Origin: Corallococcus carmarthensis
Lineage (GTDB): Bacteria > Myxococcota > Myxococcia > Myxococcales > Myxococcaceae
Assembly: GCF_003611695.1 (NCBI RefSeq)
Contig: NZ_RAWE01000002.1
Location: 100,451-164,450, forward strand
DNA: 64,000 bases
Direction of reading: 5' to 3'
The notes under the pieces: model-generated
The model's input: only the letters and a program-made list of their open reading frames with translations
What the model was told of the DNA's origin: nothing
Database searches by the model: none
In this document: positions 43,544 to 51,115 of the stretch, piece by piece
How positions within the stretch are numbered: position 1 is the stretch's first letter
Layout: the number at the start of each line of letters is the position of its first letter
Position numbers and translations under genes: made by a program

Positions 43544-44524
43544 ATGCCGTCCAAGCTCAAGCTGCCGTCGTTGAAGACGCCCACCGCGAGCGCGCCGCAG
43601 GCGCCGTCCACGCCGAAGTCCCCCGCGAAGGCGAAGCCGGACGACTGGTTCATGAAGAAGCCGCTGGGGGACCCGAAGCCGGTGAGCCAGCCGCCCGACG
43701 AGAAGAAGCTCACCGACTCCATCCGTCGCGACCTCTTGAGCCCCGGCCTGCCCGTGCGCACGGAGGAGGTGGCCCTGCAGGACAACCGCAAGGTGCGCAT
43801 CACCACGCTGGGGCAGATCAAGATTGGCGAGACGGACAAGCAGCAGGGCTTCACGCTGGCGGCGCTCCAGGACCTGAAGAAGATCTCCAGCACGGAGACG
43901 GGCCGCATGGAGCTCAATGGCATCAACCGTCACTCGGGGCTCAACGGCACCACCGAGAAGCACGTGCAGATCTGGAAGAAGGACGAGAGCGGCACGACGG
44001 ACAAGGCAGGCGAGAGCAAGGCGTTCGGCATCAAGGCCGGCTCCAAGGTGGAGTACAGCCCGCAGGACGGCATCCCCGACCCCAAGCACGCGTCGCACAA
44101 GGAGAAGTACGGCGCGTGGGGCACGCCCCAGAACAAGCCTTCTGACTCCACGCTCCTCCACGAACTGCACCACGCGCGGGAGTACGTGGACGGCACCATC
44201 GACACGAAGACGACGGTGAAGCGCGGCAACAAACCGGACCTGTCGTTGAGCGAGATGAGCGCGGCGGGCCTGGATGGCTTCAAGGACAGCGCGTTCATCG
44301 ACGGCAAGAGCAAGCTGACGCGGCCTTCGGAGAACACCTATCGCCACGAGCAGGGCCTGCCGCAGCGCACCTTCTACGCGGACAAGGCGGAGGTGAAGAA
44401 CAGCGGCATCAACCGCCTGCTCAAGGGCTCCGTCGACCTGGACCCGAAGCTGTCCAAGGAGGACGCGGCGAAGCTGGAGGCCTACAAGGAGAAGACGCCC
44501 GTCAAGCCGGAACAAGGCGGCTGA
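43544..44524 (+). CDS. M91/NleD-like zinc metallopeptidase effector candidate
   Basis: The 326-residue protein begins with a Pro/Lys/Ser-rich tail of about 50 residues, typical of exported or translocated effectors. Its catalytic core has STLLHELHHAREYVDGT (HExxH), and downstream SEMSAAGLDGFKDSAFIDG, PSENTYRHEQGLPQRTFYAD, which fits the M91 (NleD) arrangement. NleD cleaves host MAP kinases in enteropathogens; here a prey or eukaryotic target is possible. It starts 54 bp after the lipase stop and is on the same strand, so the two may be co-transcribed. No adjacent immunity gene is evident. Confidence 0.75.
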   Translation: MPSKLKLPSLKTPTASAPQAPSTPKSPAKAKPDDWFMKKPLGDPKPVSQPPDEKKLTDSIRRDLLSPGLPVRTEEVALQDNRKVRITTLGQIKIGETDKQQGFTLAALQDLKKISSTETGRMELNGINRHSGLNGTTEKHVQIWKKDESGTTDKAGESKAFGIKAGSKVEYSPQDGIPDPKHASHKEKYGAWGTPQNKPSDSTLLHELHHAREYVDGTIDTKTTVKRGNKPDLSLSEMSAAGLDGFKDSAFIDGKSKLTRPSENTYRHEQGLPQRTFYADKAEVKNSGINRLLKGSVDLDPKLSKEDAAKLEAYKEKTPVKPEQGG

Positions 44525-44608
44525 GCGTGACCGCGGGATCAATGCAGGTCGCGTGATGATGAGCGGCGGGCCGCGGCGCGGAGTCATCCGCGTCCATCGG
44601 GAAGGGCG

Positions 44609-45340
44609 TCAGCGGTCGGGAGTGCTGGCCGCCGGCGGTGGCACGCCCAGGGCCACCATGCGCGGGGCGTGCCGTTGGTAGAGCCGTACGAGGTCCGTGT
44701 GGTGCCGCCGGGCATCCACACCCCGGCTGAGGTTGCCGGGGTGGACGCGGTGCAGGTGGCTCAGGTGCGCGCCCCGCAAGGGCAGGTGCCCGCCGAGGAG
44801 GAAGCGCACGTACAGGTCCAGATCCTCCGCCATCCCCAGCGTCTCGTCGTAGCCGCCCACTTCATCGAAGAGGCTCCGGTGGAAACAGACGTTGCCCTGG
44901 AGGAAGTGCTCCGCCCGGAAGATGGAGGTCAACATCGCCAGGGACGACGGAAACGTCCAGGCCGCGTAGTCCTGCCCCGGCAGGTAGCGCCGGTCCCTGT
45001 CCATGCGGACGAAGTCCGCGACGAACCAGCGCCGGCCAGGGTGGTGGAGGATGAGGTCCGCGTAGTGATGCAGCGTGCGCTGCAGCAGCAGATCGTCGTC
45101 GTCGAGCGGCACCAGCCAGGCCTCCGGCGATGACTCGCGGATGAGGGCGTTGCGCGCGGCGCCCGGCGACAGGTGCTCCTGTTGGACGTGGACGTGGTGC
45201 TTCACGTCGAATTCCAACGGAGCGCGCACCGTGGCGTGCACGCTGGCGACGGCCTCCGCCAGGTACTTCGAGCGCTCGCTCACGCTGGGCGTGATGACCG
45301 CGAAGCGCAGGTTCGTGCCGTGGCCTTCGGTGGGCTCCAT
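44609..45340 (-). CDS. Family 2 glycosyltransferase
   Basis: The 243-residue protein has the GT-A hallmark: AVITPSVSERSKYLAEAVASV at the start, VPLDDDDLLL (metal-binding DxD) and GGYDETLGMAEDLDLYVRFLLGG, which holds the acceptor-side ED motif of GT2 enzymes. Length is at the short end of GT2. No membrane helices are visible. The acceptor is unknown. It is convergent with the M91-like gene and divergent from nothing functional on the right, where the mini-gene copy 2 lies. Confidence 0.85.
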   Translation of the reverse strand: MEPTEGHGTNLRFAVITPSVSERSKYLAEAVASVHATVRAPLEFDVKHHVHVQQEHLSPGAARNALIRESSPEAWLVPLDDDDLLLQRTLHHYADLILHHPGRRWFVADFVRMDRDRRYLPGQDYAAWTFPSSLAMLTSIFRAEHFLQGNVCFHRSLFDEVGGYDETLGMAEDLDLYVRFLLGGHLPLRGAHLSHLHRVHPGNLSRGVDARRHHTDLVRLYQRHAPRMVALGVPPPAASTPDR

Positions 45341-45461
45341 GCGTCTTCCTCCTCACGACGCCCAAGCTGGGGGGCGCGGGAAGGCCGAGGACATCACCCT
45401 GGAGGCGCGGCAGGCCCCGCCCGAAGGGTGGGCCCATGAAGGAGGACCCGGACAAGACAAA

Positions 45462-45489
45462 GGCCGGGTCCCCCCTCGGGAACCCGGCC
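45462..45489 (-). terminator. Hairpin after the mini-gene, copy 2
   Basis: GGCCGGGT (45462-45469) and ACCCGGCC (45482-45489) form a stem followed on the minus strand by TTTGTCTTGT. It resembles the copy at 31275 in sequence and position. Confidence 0.65.
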
Positions 45490-45532
45490 CCTGTCCACAC
45501 CGTCCCGGGAGTCCCGGGGGGCGCTGCGATGT

Positions 45533-45649
45533 TCAGGTGCCGGGCGGACTGCCACGGAGGAGGCGGTGGCCTACTCCAGGCTTTCCGGAGGGGGCACCTT
45601 CGTCGCAGGTCGCTGCGGGTTCTGCTTGTTGCGGTTCAGCAATGGGCAT
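45533..45649 (-). CDS. Mini-gene copy 2, probably degenerate
   Basis: The 117-nt frame matches copy 1 at 31347 in length, start (MPI/MPM), end (RGSPPGT), ribosome site AAAGGAGGG, upstream TGTCAGGAACGGAT and downstream hairpin. A +1 insertion near the start and a -1 deletion near the end put the middle in a different frame. The frame homologous to copy 1 (from TTG at 45642) reads LNRNKQNPQRPATK and stops early after ESLE. So this copy is frameshifted or encodes a different peptide. It is divergent from the LOG-like gene. Confidence 0.45.
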   Translation of the reverse strand: MPIAEPQQAEPAATCDEGAPSGKPGVGHRLLRGSPPGT

Positions 45650-45680
45650 CCCTCCTTTCTGGTGACGGCTGACGGGGAGA

Positions 45681-45696
45681 TAATCCGTTCCTGACA
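45681..45696 (-). promoter_or_regulatory. TGTCAGGA element upstream of mini-gene copy 2
   Basis: The minus strand reads TGTCAGGAACGGATTA, matching the element before copy 1. It lies 32 bp from the small ORF and 20 bp from the divergent LOG-like gene. Confidence 0.4.
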
Positions 45697-45716
45697 CGCA
45701 CCTCGCGGAGACACCC

Positions 45717-46868
45717 ATGACGGAACTCGAGACTCTGGCTGCGTTCGAGCAGCACCTGCGCGACGGCCGGAGCCTCGCCAACGTCATCCTCCAGGGGTTG
45801 GACCTGCGCGCGTGGAGCGACGTGCTCGTGAAGGCGGACCTCACCGGCACCGTCTTCCTGGGCTGCCTCCTGGAGCCCGCGACCCTGGCCCGGGTCATCG
45901 AGCGGGGCGCCATGGTGTTCCCGCCGTTCTCCGGGCTGCCCTACTGCCCGTACCGGGGCAGCCTCTACACGCCGGAGGAGCTGTACGCGGGCTTCGACCC
46001 GACCCGTCCGGACACCTACGCGGACACGCTGGACGCGCGCATCTACGCGCATTGGAACTCGCGCGGTGGGGCCCACCCGCCGTCCATCCTGGAGACGCTG
46101 GCGCAGCGGCTTCACGACCACGCCATCAGCGACGCGCTGGAGGAGGCGCTGCTGGACCAGGGCAAGCCCCGCCGGGTGGTGGCCATCATGGGTGGGCATT
46201 CCATGCTGCGAGGACAGGAGTCCTACCGCTCCGTGGCGGAGCTGGCCCGCTCGCTGGCGCGTCTGGGTTTCTTCCTGGTGAGCGGCGGTGGCCCGGGCGC
46301 CATGGAGGCCACGCACCTGGGCGCGTGGTTCGCGGGGCGGGCGGATGAAGACCTGGACGCGGCGCTCGCGGTCCTGGCGCGGGCTCCGTCCTACAAGGAC
46401 CGGGACTGGCTGGCGCGAGCCTTCGAGGTGCGAGCCACGTGGCCGCTGCGCGACGCGGCGGCGATGGGTGACAGCCTGGGCATCCCCACCTGGCTCTACG
46501 GCCACGAGCCGCCCAACCCCTTCGCCACGCGCATCGCCAAGTACTTCGCCAACAGCGTGCGCGAAGAGGGCCTGCTCACCATCGCTCGGGGTGGCGTCGT
46601 CTACTCACCCGGCAGCGCGGGCACGGTGCAGGAGATCTTCCAGGACGCCTGCCAGAACCACTACAACACCGTGGGCGTCATCAGCCCCATGCTCTTCCTG
46701 GGCCGCGAGTTCTGGACCAAGACGCGGCCTGTGTACCCGCTGCTGGAGCACCTGGCCCGGGGGCAGGAGTACGCGCGCCACCTGCTCCTCACGGATTCGA
46801 AGGAGGACATCGTCCAGGCGCTGGTGCGCTTCGACCAGGAGCGCGAAACCCTGGCGCGGGCGGGCTGA
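45717..46868 (+). CDS. LOG-like nucleotide-binding (lysine-decarboxylase-fold) protein
   Basis: The 383-residue protein has a C-terminal LOG-type Rossmann domain with VVAIMGGHSMLRG, VSGGGPGAMEATHLGAWFAG and VVYSPGSAGTVQEIFQDA (PGGxGTxxE-like). The N-terminal 140 residues are outside the usual LOG domain of about 190 residues, so it is a longer relative. LOG enzymes release cytokinin bases from nucleotides; other members are nucleosidases or of unknown activity. The ATG at 45717 starts the family homology. The gene faces away from mini-gene copy 2. Confidence 0.75.
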   Translation: MTELETLAAFEQHLRDGRSLANVILQGLDLRAWSDVLVKADLTGTVFLGCLLEPATLARVIERGAMVFPPFSGLPYCPYRGSLYTPEELYAGFDPTRPDTYADTLDARIYAHWNSRGGAHPPSILETLAQRLHDHAISDALEEALLDQGKPRRVVAIMGGHSMLRGQESYRSVAELARSLARLGFFLVSGGGPGAMEATHLGAWFAGRADEDLDAALAVLARAPSYKDRDWLARAFEVRATWPLRDAAAMGDSLGIPTWLYGHEPPNPFATRIAKYFANSVREEGLLTIARGGVVYSPGSAGTVQEIFQDACQNHYNTVGVISPMLFLGREFWTKTRPVYPLLEHLARGQEYARHLLLTDSKEDIVQALVRFDQERETLARAG

Positions 46869-46878
46869 CCGTGAAGGC

Positions 46879-47463
46879 TCAGCCCTGACCCGCGACCGGG
46901 GTGACGGCGTTCAGGTTCACGAAGGCGTCCCGCTTCACCCCGTGCTTGAGGAAGTCCTGCACCGCCCGCGCGAGCGTCGCGGCCAGCAGGCCCAGGAGGG
47001 GCAGGTGCTCACCGCCCTCGCAGGTGGCCTGGCCCTGCGTGTCCTCTGCGTCCGGCGTGAAGCGTTCGTCCCAGCGCACCAGCCCGAACGTGCCGTCCGC
47101 GGACACGGCGCCGTGCACCAGCGGCGTGCCCGCCTTCCGGGCGTGGTCGCTGAGAAGCTGGCGGCTGTCCTGGTTGTCGAAGCAGTCCACCAGCAGGTCC
47201 GCGTCCTTGCAGAGCGCCTCCACGTTGTCGCGCGTGAGGCGCACGCCGAAGGCCTCCGCCTTCACGCCATGCAGGTTGTGCAGCTGGAGCTTCAGCGCCT
47301 CCGCCTTGTTCTTTCCGACGGACGGCTTCACGTAGGCCTGCGACAGCAGGTTCTTCGACTCCACCCGGTCGAAGTCGATGAACACCCGCGTCGCATCCAG
47401 GTTGCGGCACAACAGCGCCGTCGCGGACCCGATGGCCCCCACGCCGCAGAAGACGATGCGCAT
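46879..47463 (-). CDS. ThiF/E1-like adenylating enzyme (short)
   Basis: The 194-residue protein starts MRIVFCGVGAIGSATALLCR, the nucleotide-binding GxGxxG motif of ThiF/MoeB/E1 proteins. It continues with FIDFDRVESKNLLSQAYVKPSVGKNKAEAL, the typical D-x-D-x-V-x-x-S-N-x-x-x-Q region that activates the ubiquitin-like C-terminus. It is shorter than ThiF (about 240-250) and has no zinc CxxC pair; the one visible cysteine near the end (TCEGGEHL) might be catalytic. It follows the 82-residue gene by 11 bp on the same strand, and this pairing is the key to its proposed role. Confidence 0.82.
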   Translation of the reverse strand: MRIVFCGVGAIGSATALLCRNLDATRVFIDFDRVESKNLLSQAYVKPSVGKNKAEALKLQLHNLHGVKAEAFGVRLTRDNVEALCKDADLLVDCFDNQDSRQLLSDHARKAGTPLVHGAVSADGTFGLVRWDERFTPDAEDTQGQATCEGGEHLPLLGLLAATLARAVQDFLKHGVKRDAFVNLNAVTPVAGQG

Positions 47464-47474
47464 GGTGGCCGTCC

Positions 47475-47723
47475 TCAGCACGCCCCGAAGGGCACCTTCG
47501 GACGCAGATAGATGCGCTCCTCGCCGTGCGGGCCCCGGAAGCGGTCCACGACGTAGTGCTGGAAGGCATCGTCCCCCAGGTGGAAGCGGTGCATGCCCGG
47601 CACTCCGCCCGAGCGCACCAGCTCCACCGCGATGCGGCGCACGTCCGGGTCGCTGATGTGCCGCTCCAGCTCCACCGGCACGTCCGCCGAGTGTCCGTCG
47701 TAGGTGATGTTGAGCGTCGCCAT
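47475..47723 (-). CDS. Small ubiquitin-like (beta-grasp) protein candidate
   Basis: The 82-residue protein has a beta-strand/helix/strand layout that can form a beta-grasp fold: MATLNITYDGHSADVPVEL, a helix SDPDVRRIAVELVRSGG, then FQHYVVDRFRGP and ERIYLRPKVPFGAC. It ends in Gly-Ala-Cys, so a proteolytic trim could expose a C-terminal glycine for E1 activation, which is inference. Its 11-bp distance to the ThiF-like gene suggests that the two proteins work as a carrier/activator pair. A TGTCAGGAAGCG motif lies at 47775-47786 upstream. Structure comparison would be the test. Confidence 0.6.
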   Translation of the reverse strand: MATLNITYDGHSADVPVELERHISDPDVRRIAVELVRSGGVPGMHRFHLGDDAFQHYVVDRFRGPHGEERIYLRPKVPFGAC

Positions 47724-47796
47724 GGCTGCGTGCCTCCAGGAAGGGGAACCCAGGCCCGGGACGGCGCCCCCAGTCGCTTCCTGACAACCTGGCCCG

Positions 47797-48666
47797 TCAG
47801 GCTGGACGCAGTGCGCCCGCGGCCTCGGGGCCGGTGAGGTCCGTGCTCTTCGTGACGGCCTCCCACCGGTCCAGCTCGCTGCCCAGGATGCCCATCCGCT
47901 CGCGCGTGCGGCGCAGCGCGTCCGTGCCCAGCACCAGCTGCAGCGGCGGCGCTTCCGTCATCACCGCGTCCACGATGGCCTTCGCGCCCAGGGCCGGGTC
48001 GCCCAGCTGCTTGCCGGAGATCTTGCCCAGGTACTGCACCACCGCGCCGGCCGTCGTCGCGTAGTCCTCGATGTGTCCCCGCGTCTCCCGCCTCGAGTGT
48101 TGCGACAGGAAGTCCGTGCGGAACGCGCCCGGCTCCACCAGCGTCACCTTCAGGCCCAGCGGCGCCACCTCCTGCGCCAGGCTCAGCGACAGGCCCTCCA
48201 GCGCGCACTTCGCAGCCGCGTACAGCCCCGAGCCCGCCATGGGCGCCAGGCCCGCGATGGAGGTGATGTTCACGATGTGCCCCCGGCGCTGGGCCCGCAG
48301 GAAGGGCAGCGCGGCCTGCACCACGTGCAGCGGCCCGAAGAAGTTCACGTCGAAGACGTGGCGTGCCTCCTCCGCCGTCGCCTCCTCGATGGCGCCCAGC
48401 AGGCCGTAGCCCGCGTTGTTCACCACGACATCCAGGCGTCCGTGCAGCGCATGCGCCTGCTTCACCACCTGGGGAATCCGCTCCGCGTCGGTCAACTCCA
48501 GCGGCAGCACGTGCAGCGCGCCAGCGGGTGCCGCCAGGTCCGACTTTCCGTCGCGCGTTGTTCCCACGACGCCGCCGCCGCGGGCCAGGACGGCCTTCGC
48601 CAGCTCCCTGCCCAGGCCTCGCGAAATGCCCGTGATGAACCACACCTTCGAGTCGTTCGTTGCCAT
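47797..48666 (-). CDS. Short-chain dehydrogenase/reductase
   Basis: The 289-residue SDR has the NAD(P)-binding WFITGISRGLGRELAKAVL, NNAG (VVVNNAGYGLLG), active-site S-x(11)-YAAAK (ITSIAGLAPMAGSGLYAAAKCALEG), and the catalytic Asn/Lys arrangement. The TGxxxGxG variation and a TTRDG loop favour NADP. It resembles SDRs acting on small carbonyl compounds. It lies 115 bp downstream of a LysR gene on the same strand, so that regulator is the likely controller. Confidence 0.88.
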   Translation of the reverse strand: MATNDSKVWFITGISRGLGRELAKAVLARGGGVVGTTRDGKSDLAAPAGALHVLPLELTDAERIPQVVKQAHALHGRLDVVVNNAGYGLLGAIEEATAEEARHVFDVNFFGPLHVVQAALPFLRAQRRGHIVNITSIAGLAPMAGSGLYAAAKCALEGLSLSLAQEVAPLGLKVTLVEPGAFRTDFLSQHSRRETRGHIEDYATTAGAVVQYLGKISGKQLGDPALGAKAIVDAVMTEAPPLQLVLGTDALRRTRERMGILGSELDRWEAVTKSTDLTGPEAAGALRPA

Positions 48667-48781
48667 GGCGCCATGTCCTCTCTTGCAGCCGTGTGTGTCT
48701 GGGATGGCTTCAAGATAGCGGCGCGGATTCTGTTGAGAATGCGCGGCAGTCCTCATGGCTTGTGAAGAAAGCCGTACAGAA

Positions 48782-49684
48782 TCAGGAGGACCACGCCTGT
48801 CGCAGGAATTGGACGAAGGCGCGCACCGGCGGCGCCGTGTGCTTCTGCTTCGGGTAGTAGAGGAAGAAGCCGGGGAAGGGGGCGCACCAGTCCTCCATCA
48901 GCGCCACCAGCTTTCCCGACTGCACGAAGGGGCGCACCCGTTCCTCCTCCCAGAACGCGATGCCCACGTCCTGGAGCGCGGCGGACAGCGCGAGCGCGCG
49001 GTCGCTGACGACGAGCGGCCCCTTCACCGCGATGGAGAACCAGTCGCCACCGCCCTTCTTGAACTCCCACGCGTAGATGCCGCCGGAGCCCGGCTGGCGC
49101 CAGTTGATGCAGCGGTGCTTGAGCAGGTCGCGGGGATGCCTGGGCGTGCCGTGCTTCGCCAGGTAGCGCGGAGAGGCGACGGGCACCTGGCGCAGGTGGC
49201 CTCCCAGTTTCACCGCCACCATGTCGTGGTCCAGCCACTCGCCCAGCCGGATGCCCACGTCGAAGCCTCCCGCCACCAGGTCGGTGAGGGCGTCGTCCAC
49301 CGTGACGTCCAGCACGATGTCCGGATGGGCCGCGTGGAACTTCCCGAACAGCGGCTCCAGGTAGGAGATGGCGCCGAAGCGGGCCGCCTGGATCCGCACC
49401 GTGCCGGCGGGCGTGTCGCGGAGGTCCTTCACGTCCGCCACCGCGGCCTCCAGTTCCTCCATGGCCGGCTTCAGCCGCGTGAGCAGCCGCGCTCCGGCCT
49501 CCGTCACCGCGACGCTCCGGGTGGTGCGGTTGAGCAGGCGGACCCCCAGGCGCTCCTCCAGTGCCCGCAGCGTCTGGCTGAGCGCGGAAGGGGAGACGCG
49601 CAGGTGCGCCGCGGCCCGCGTGAAGTTGCCGTGCTCCACGATGGCCGCGAAGGCCTTCAGGTCCGCGAAGTCATTCCCACGCAT
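48782..49684 (-). CDS. LysR-family transcriptional regulator
   Basis: The 300-residue protein has the LysR HTH (FADLKAFAAIVEHGNFTRAAAHL then SPSALSQTLRALEERLGVRLLNRTTRSVAV) and a substrate-binding domain (QAARFGAISYLEPLFGKF, VDDALTDLVAGGFDVGIRLGEW). It is divergent from the endonuclease V gene (123 bp apart) and upstream of the SDR on its own strand. The LysR/SDR arrangement is common, and the gene may autoregulate in the intergenic region. Confidence 0.88.
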   Translation of the reverse strand: MRGNDFADLKAFAAIVEHGNFTRAAAHLRVSPSALSQTLRALEERLGVRLLNRTTRSVAVTEAGARLLTRLKPAMEELEAAVADVKDLRDTPAGTVRIQAARFGAISYLEPLFGKFHAAHPDIVLDVTVDDALTDLVAGGFDVGIRLGEWLDHDMVAVKLGGHLRQVPVASPRYLAKHGTPRHPRDLLKHRCINWRQPGSGGIYAWEFKKGGGDWFSIAVKGPLVVSDRALALSAALQDVGIAFWEEERVRPFVQSGKLVALMEDWCAPFPGFFLYYPKQKHTAPPVRAFVQFLRQAWSS

Positions 49685-49807
49685 TCTGTACGCACTCCTT
49701 CACAATCCGCCCAGTCTATGTCCGTCCTCTCCTGGACGGAGGGGAAGGGAGCGGCGGTCACCTTCCGGCCGGACGATGCACAGTGTTGGGTGCACGGGAG
49801 GAGACCC

Positions 49808-50524
49808 ATGGAGTCACCGCGAGCACCGCATGGCTGGAACGTGACGCCCACGGAGGCCGTGGCGCTGCAGAAGCGCCTGCGCGAGCAGCTCATCCTCGAA
49901 CCGCCCCCGGGCCTGCGCGTCACCCGCCTGGCGGGCGCGGACATCTCCACGGAGAAGGGCAACGACACGGGCTATGGCGGCATGGTGGTGCTCGACGCCG
50001 CGACGCTTGCGCCCGTGGCCCGCGCCGTGGCCACGGCGTTGCTGACGTTCCCCTATGTCCCCGGCCTGCTGTCCTTCCGCGAGCTGCCGGTGCTGGCCGC
50101 CGTCTGGAAGAGGCTCACGGTCCGCCCCGACGTGCTCGTCTTCGACGGCCAGGGCACCGCGCACGCGCGACGGTTGGGCATCGCCTGCCACGGAGGGCTG
50201 CTGTTCGACATCCCGTCCATCGGCTGCGCCAAGTCGCTGCTGGTGGGCACGCCCGGGAAGCTCGCGGAGCGGCGGGGCGCCACGTCTCCCATCACCCACA
50301 AAGGAGAGGTGGTGGGCATGGCGGTCCGCACCCGCGCGGGCGTCAGCCCCGTGTACGTCTCTCCCGGCCACCGCATGGACCTGGACACCGCCGTGGAGTG
50401 GGTGTTGAAGGCGAGCCCCCGCTACCGCGAACCGGAGACGACGCGCCACGCGCACCGGCTGGTGAATGCCTTCCGCCGCGCGGGGGGCGAGGCCGCGGAG
50501 CTGGAGGAGGGGAGTCCCGGATGA
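49808..50524 (+). CDS. nfi: Endonuclease V
   Basis: The 238-residue protein matches endonuclease V (Nfi): GADISTEKGNDTGYGG (first catalytic Asp), VLVFDGQGTAHARRLGIACH (second Asp and the following helix), IGCAKSLLVGT and GHRMDLDTAVEWVL. Nfi cleaves DNA near deaminated adenine (inosine) and abasic lesions. The ATG at 49808 starts the homology. Its stop overlaps the DUF2905 start by ATGA, a pairing seen elsewhere. Confidence 0.92.
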   Translation: MESPRAPHGWNVTPTEAVALQKRLREQLILEPPPGLRVTRLAGADISTEKGNDTGYGGMVVLDAATLAPVARAVATALLTFPYVPGLLSFRELPVLAAVWKRLTVRPDVLVFDGQGTAHARRLGIACHGGLLFDIPSIGCAKSLLVGTPGKLAERRGATSPITHKGEVVGMAVRTRAGVSPVYVSPGHRMDLDTAVEWVLKASPRYREPETTRHAHRLVNAFRRAGGEAAELEEGSPG

Positions 50525-50736
50525 AGCCCGTGGGGTTGATGCTGGTGGCCGTGGGCCTGGGGCTCGTCGTCGTGGGCCTGCTGGTGTGGGCCGGCGCTTT
50601 CTCCTGGTTCGGCCGGCTGCCGGGGGACATCCGCGTGGAGAGCGGCCACACGCGCTTCTACGCGCCGCTGGCGTCCATGCTCCTCATCTCCGTGCTGCTC
50701 AGCCTGGGCGCCTGGGTGCTGCGCCGCTTCTTCTAA
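50521..50736 (+). CDS. DUF2905 small membrane protein
   Basis: The 71-residue protein has two membrane helices (VGLMLVAVGLGLVVVGLLVWAGAF and PLASMLLISVLLSLGAWVL) around FGRLPGDIRVESGHTRFYAP, the DUF2905 signature. Function is unknown. It overlaps endonuclease V by 4 bp. Confidence 0.88.
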   Translation: MKPVGLMLVAVGLGLVVVGLLVWAGAFSWFGRLPGDIRVESGHTRFYAPLASMLLISVLLSLGAWVLRRFF

Positions 50737-51115
50737 GGACCTCGGACTTGAAGCCTGTCACTGGATGAGAAGGCGAGAACCCTGCCGGGCCTCCCCGTCG
50801 GCGGCGCACCGGCCGAACGGGTCCGACGGTCGGATCCATTGGGAGGACCGGGGCCTGGGGGGCTCCGGCGGAATTCCTCTCAAGGACCCGCGCCCTTCGC
50901 GTCTGTCCGGCAGGAACGACCCATCAGGTGGGCCGCCTGCTGTCCGGGCGGTCAGGGTGGCGCCTGTCCCAGGGGACAGGCAGGGGAACGGGACGGACGG
51001 GGAGTGGATCCGCGCCGTTAGACCGCGCAGCATGTGGCCCCCGCCCTGGTGTCACCGGTACGGAATAAAAGGCTGCAATTGGAAGACGGCGGCGGGCAGG
51101 CCGCCAGGAGTGAGC
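50737..51115. other. Intergenic region with a perfect palindrome
   Basis: The 379 bp hold no convincing ORF. A perfect inverted repeat, GCCTGTCCC-AG-GGGACAGGC, lies at 50962-50981, about 135 bp upstream of the GMC oxidoreductase gene, and could be an operator for it. An A-rich GGAATAAAAGG at 51061-51071 could be a promoter element. Confidence 0.5.

Noticed and set aside
50758..51033. A 91-residue minus-strand ORF in the gap before the GMC oxidoreductase
   Set aside because: Proline- and arginine-biased with no recognisable signal and covers a palindrome.
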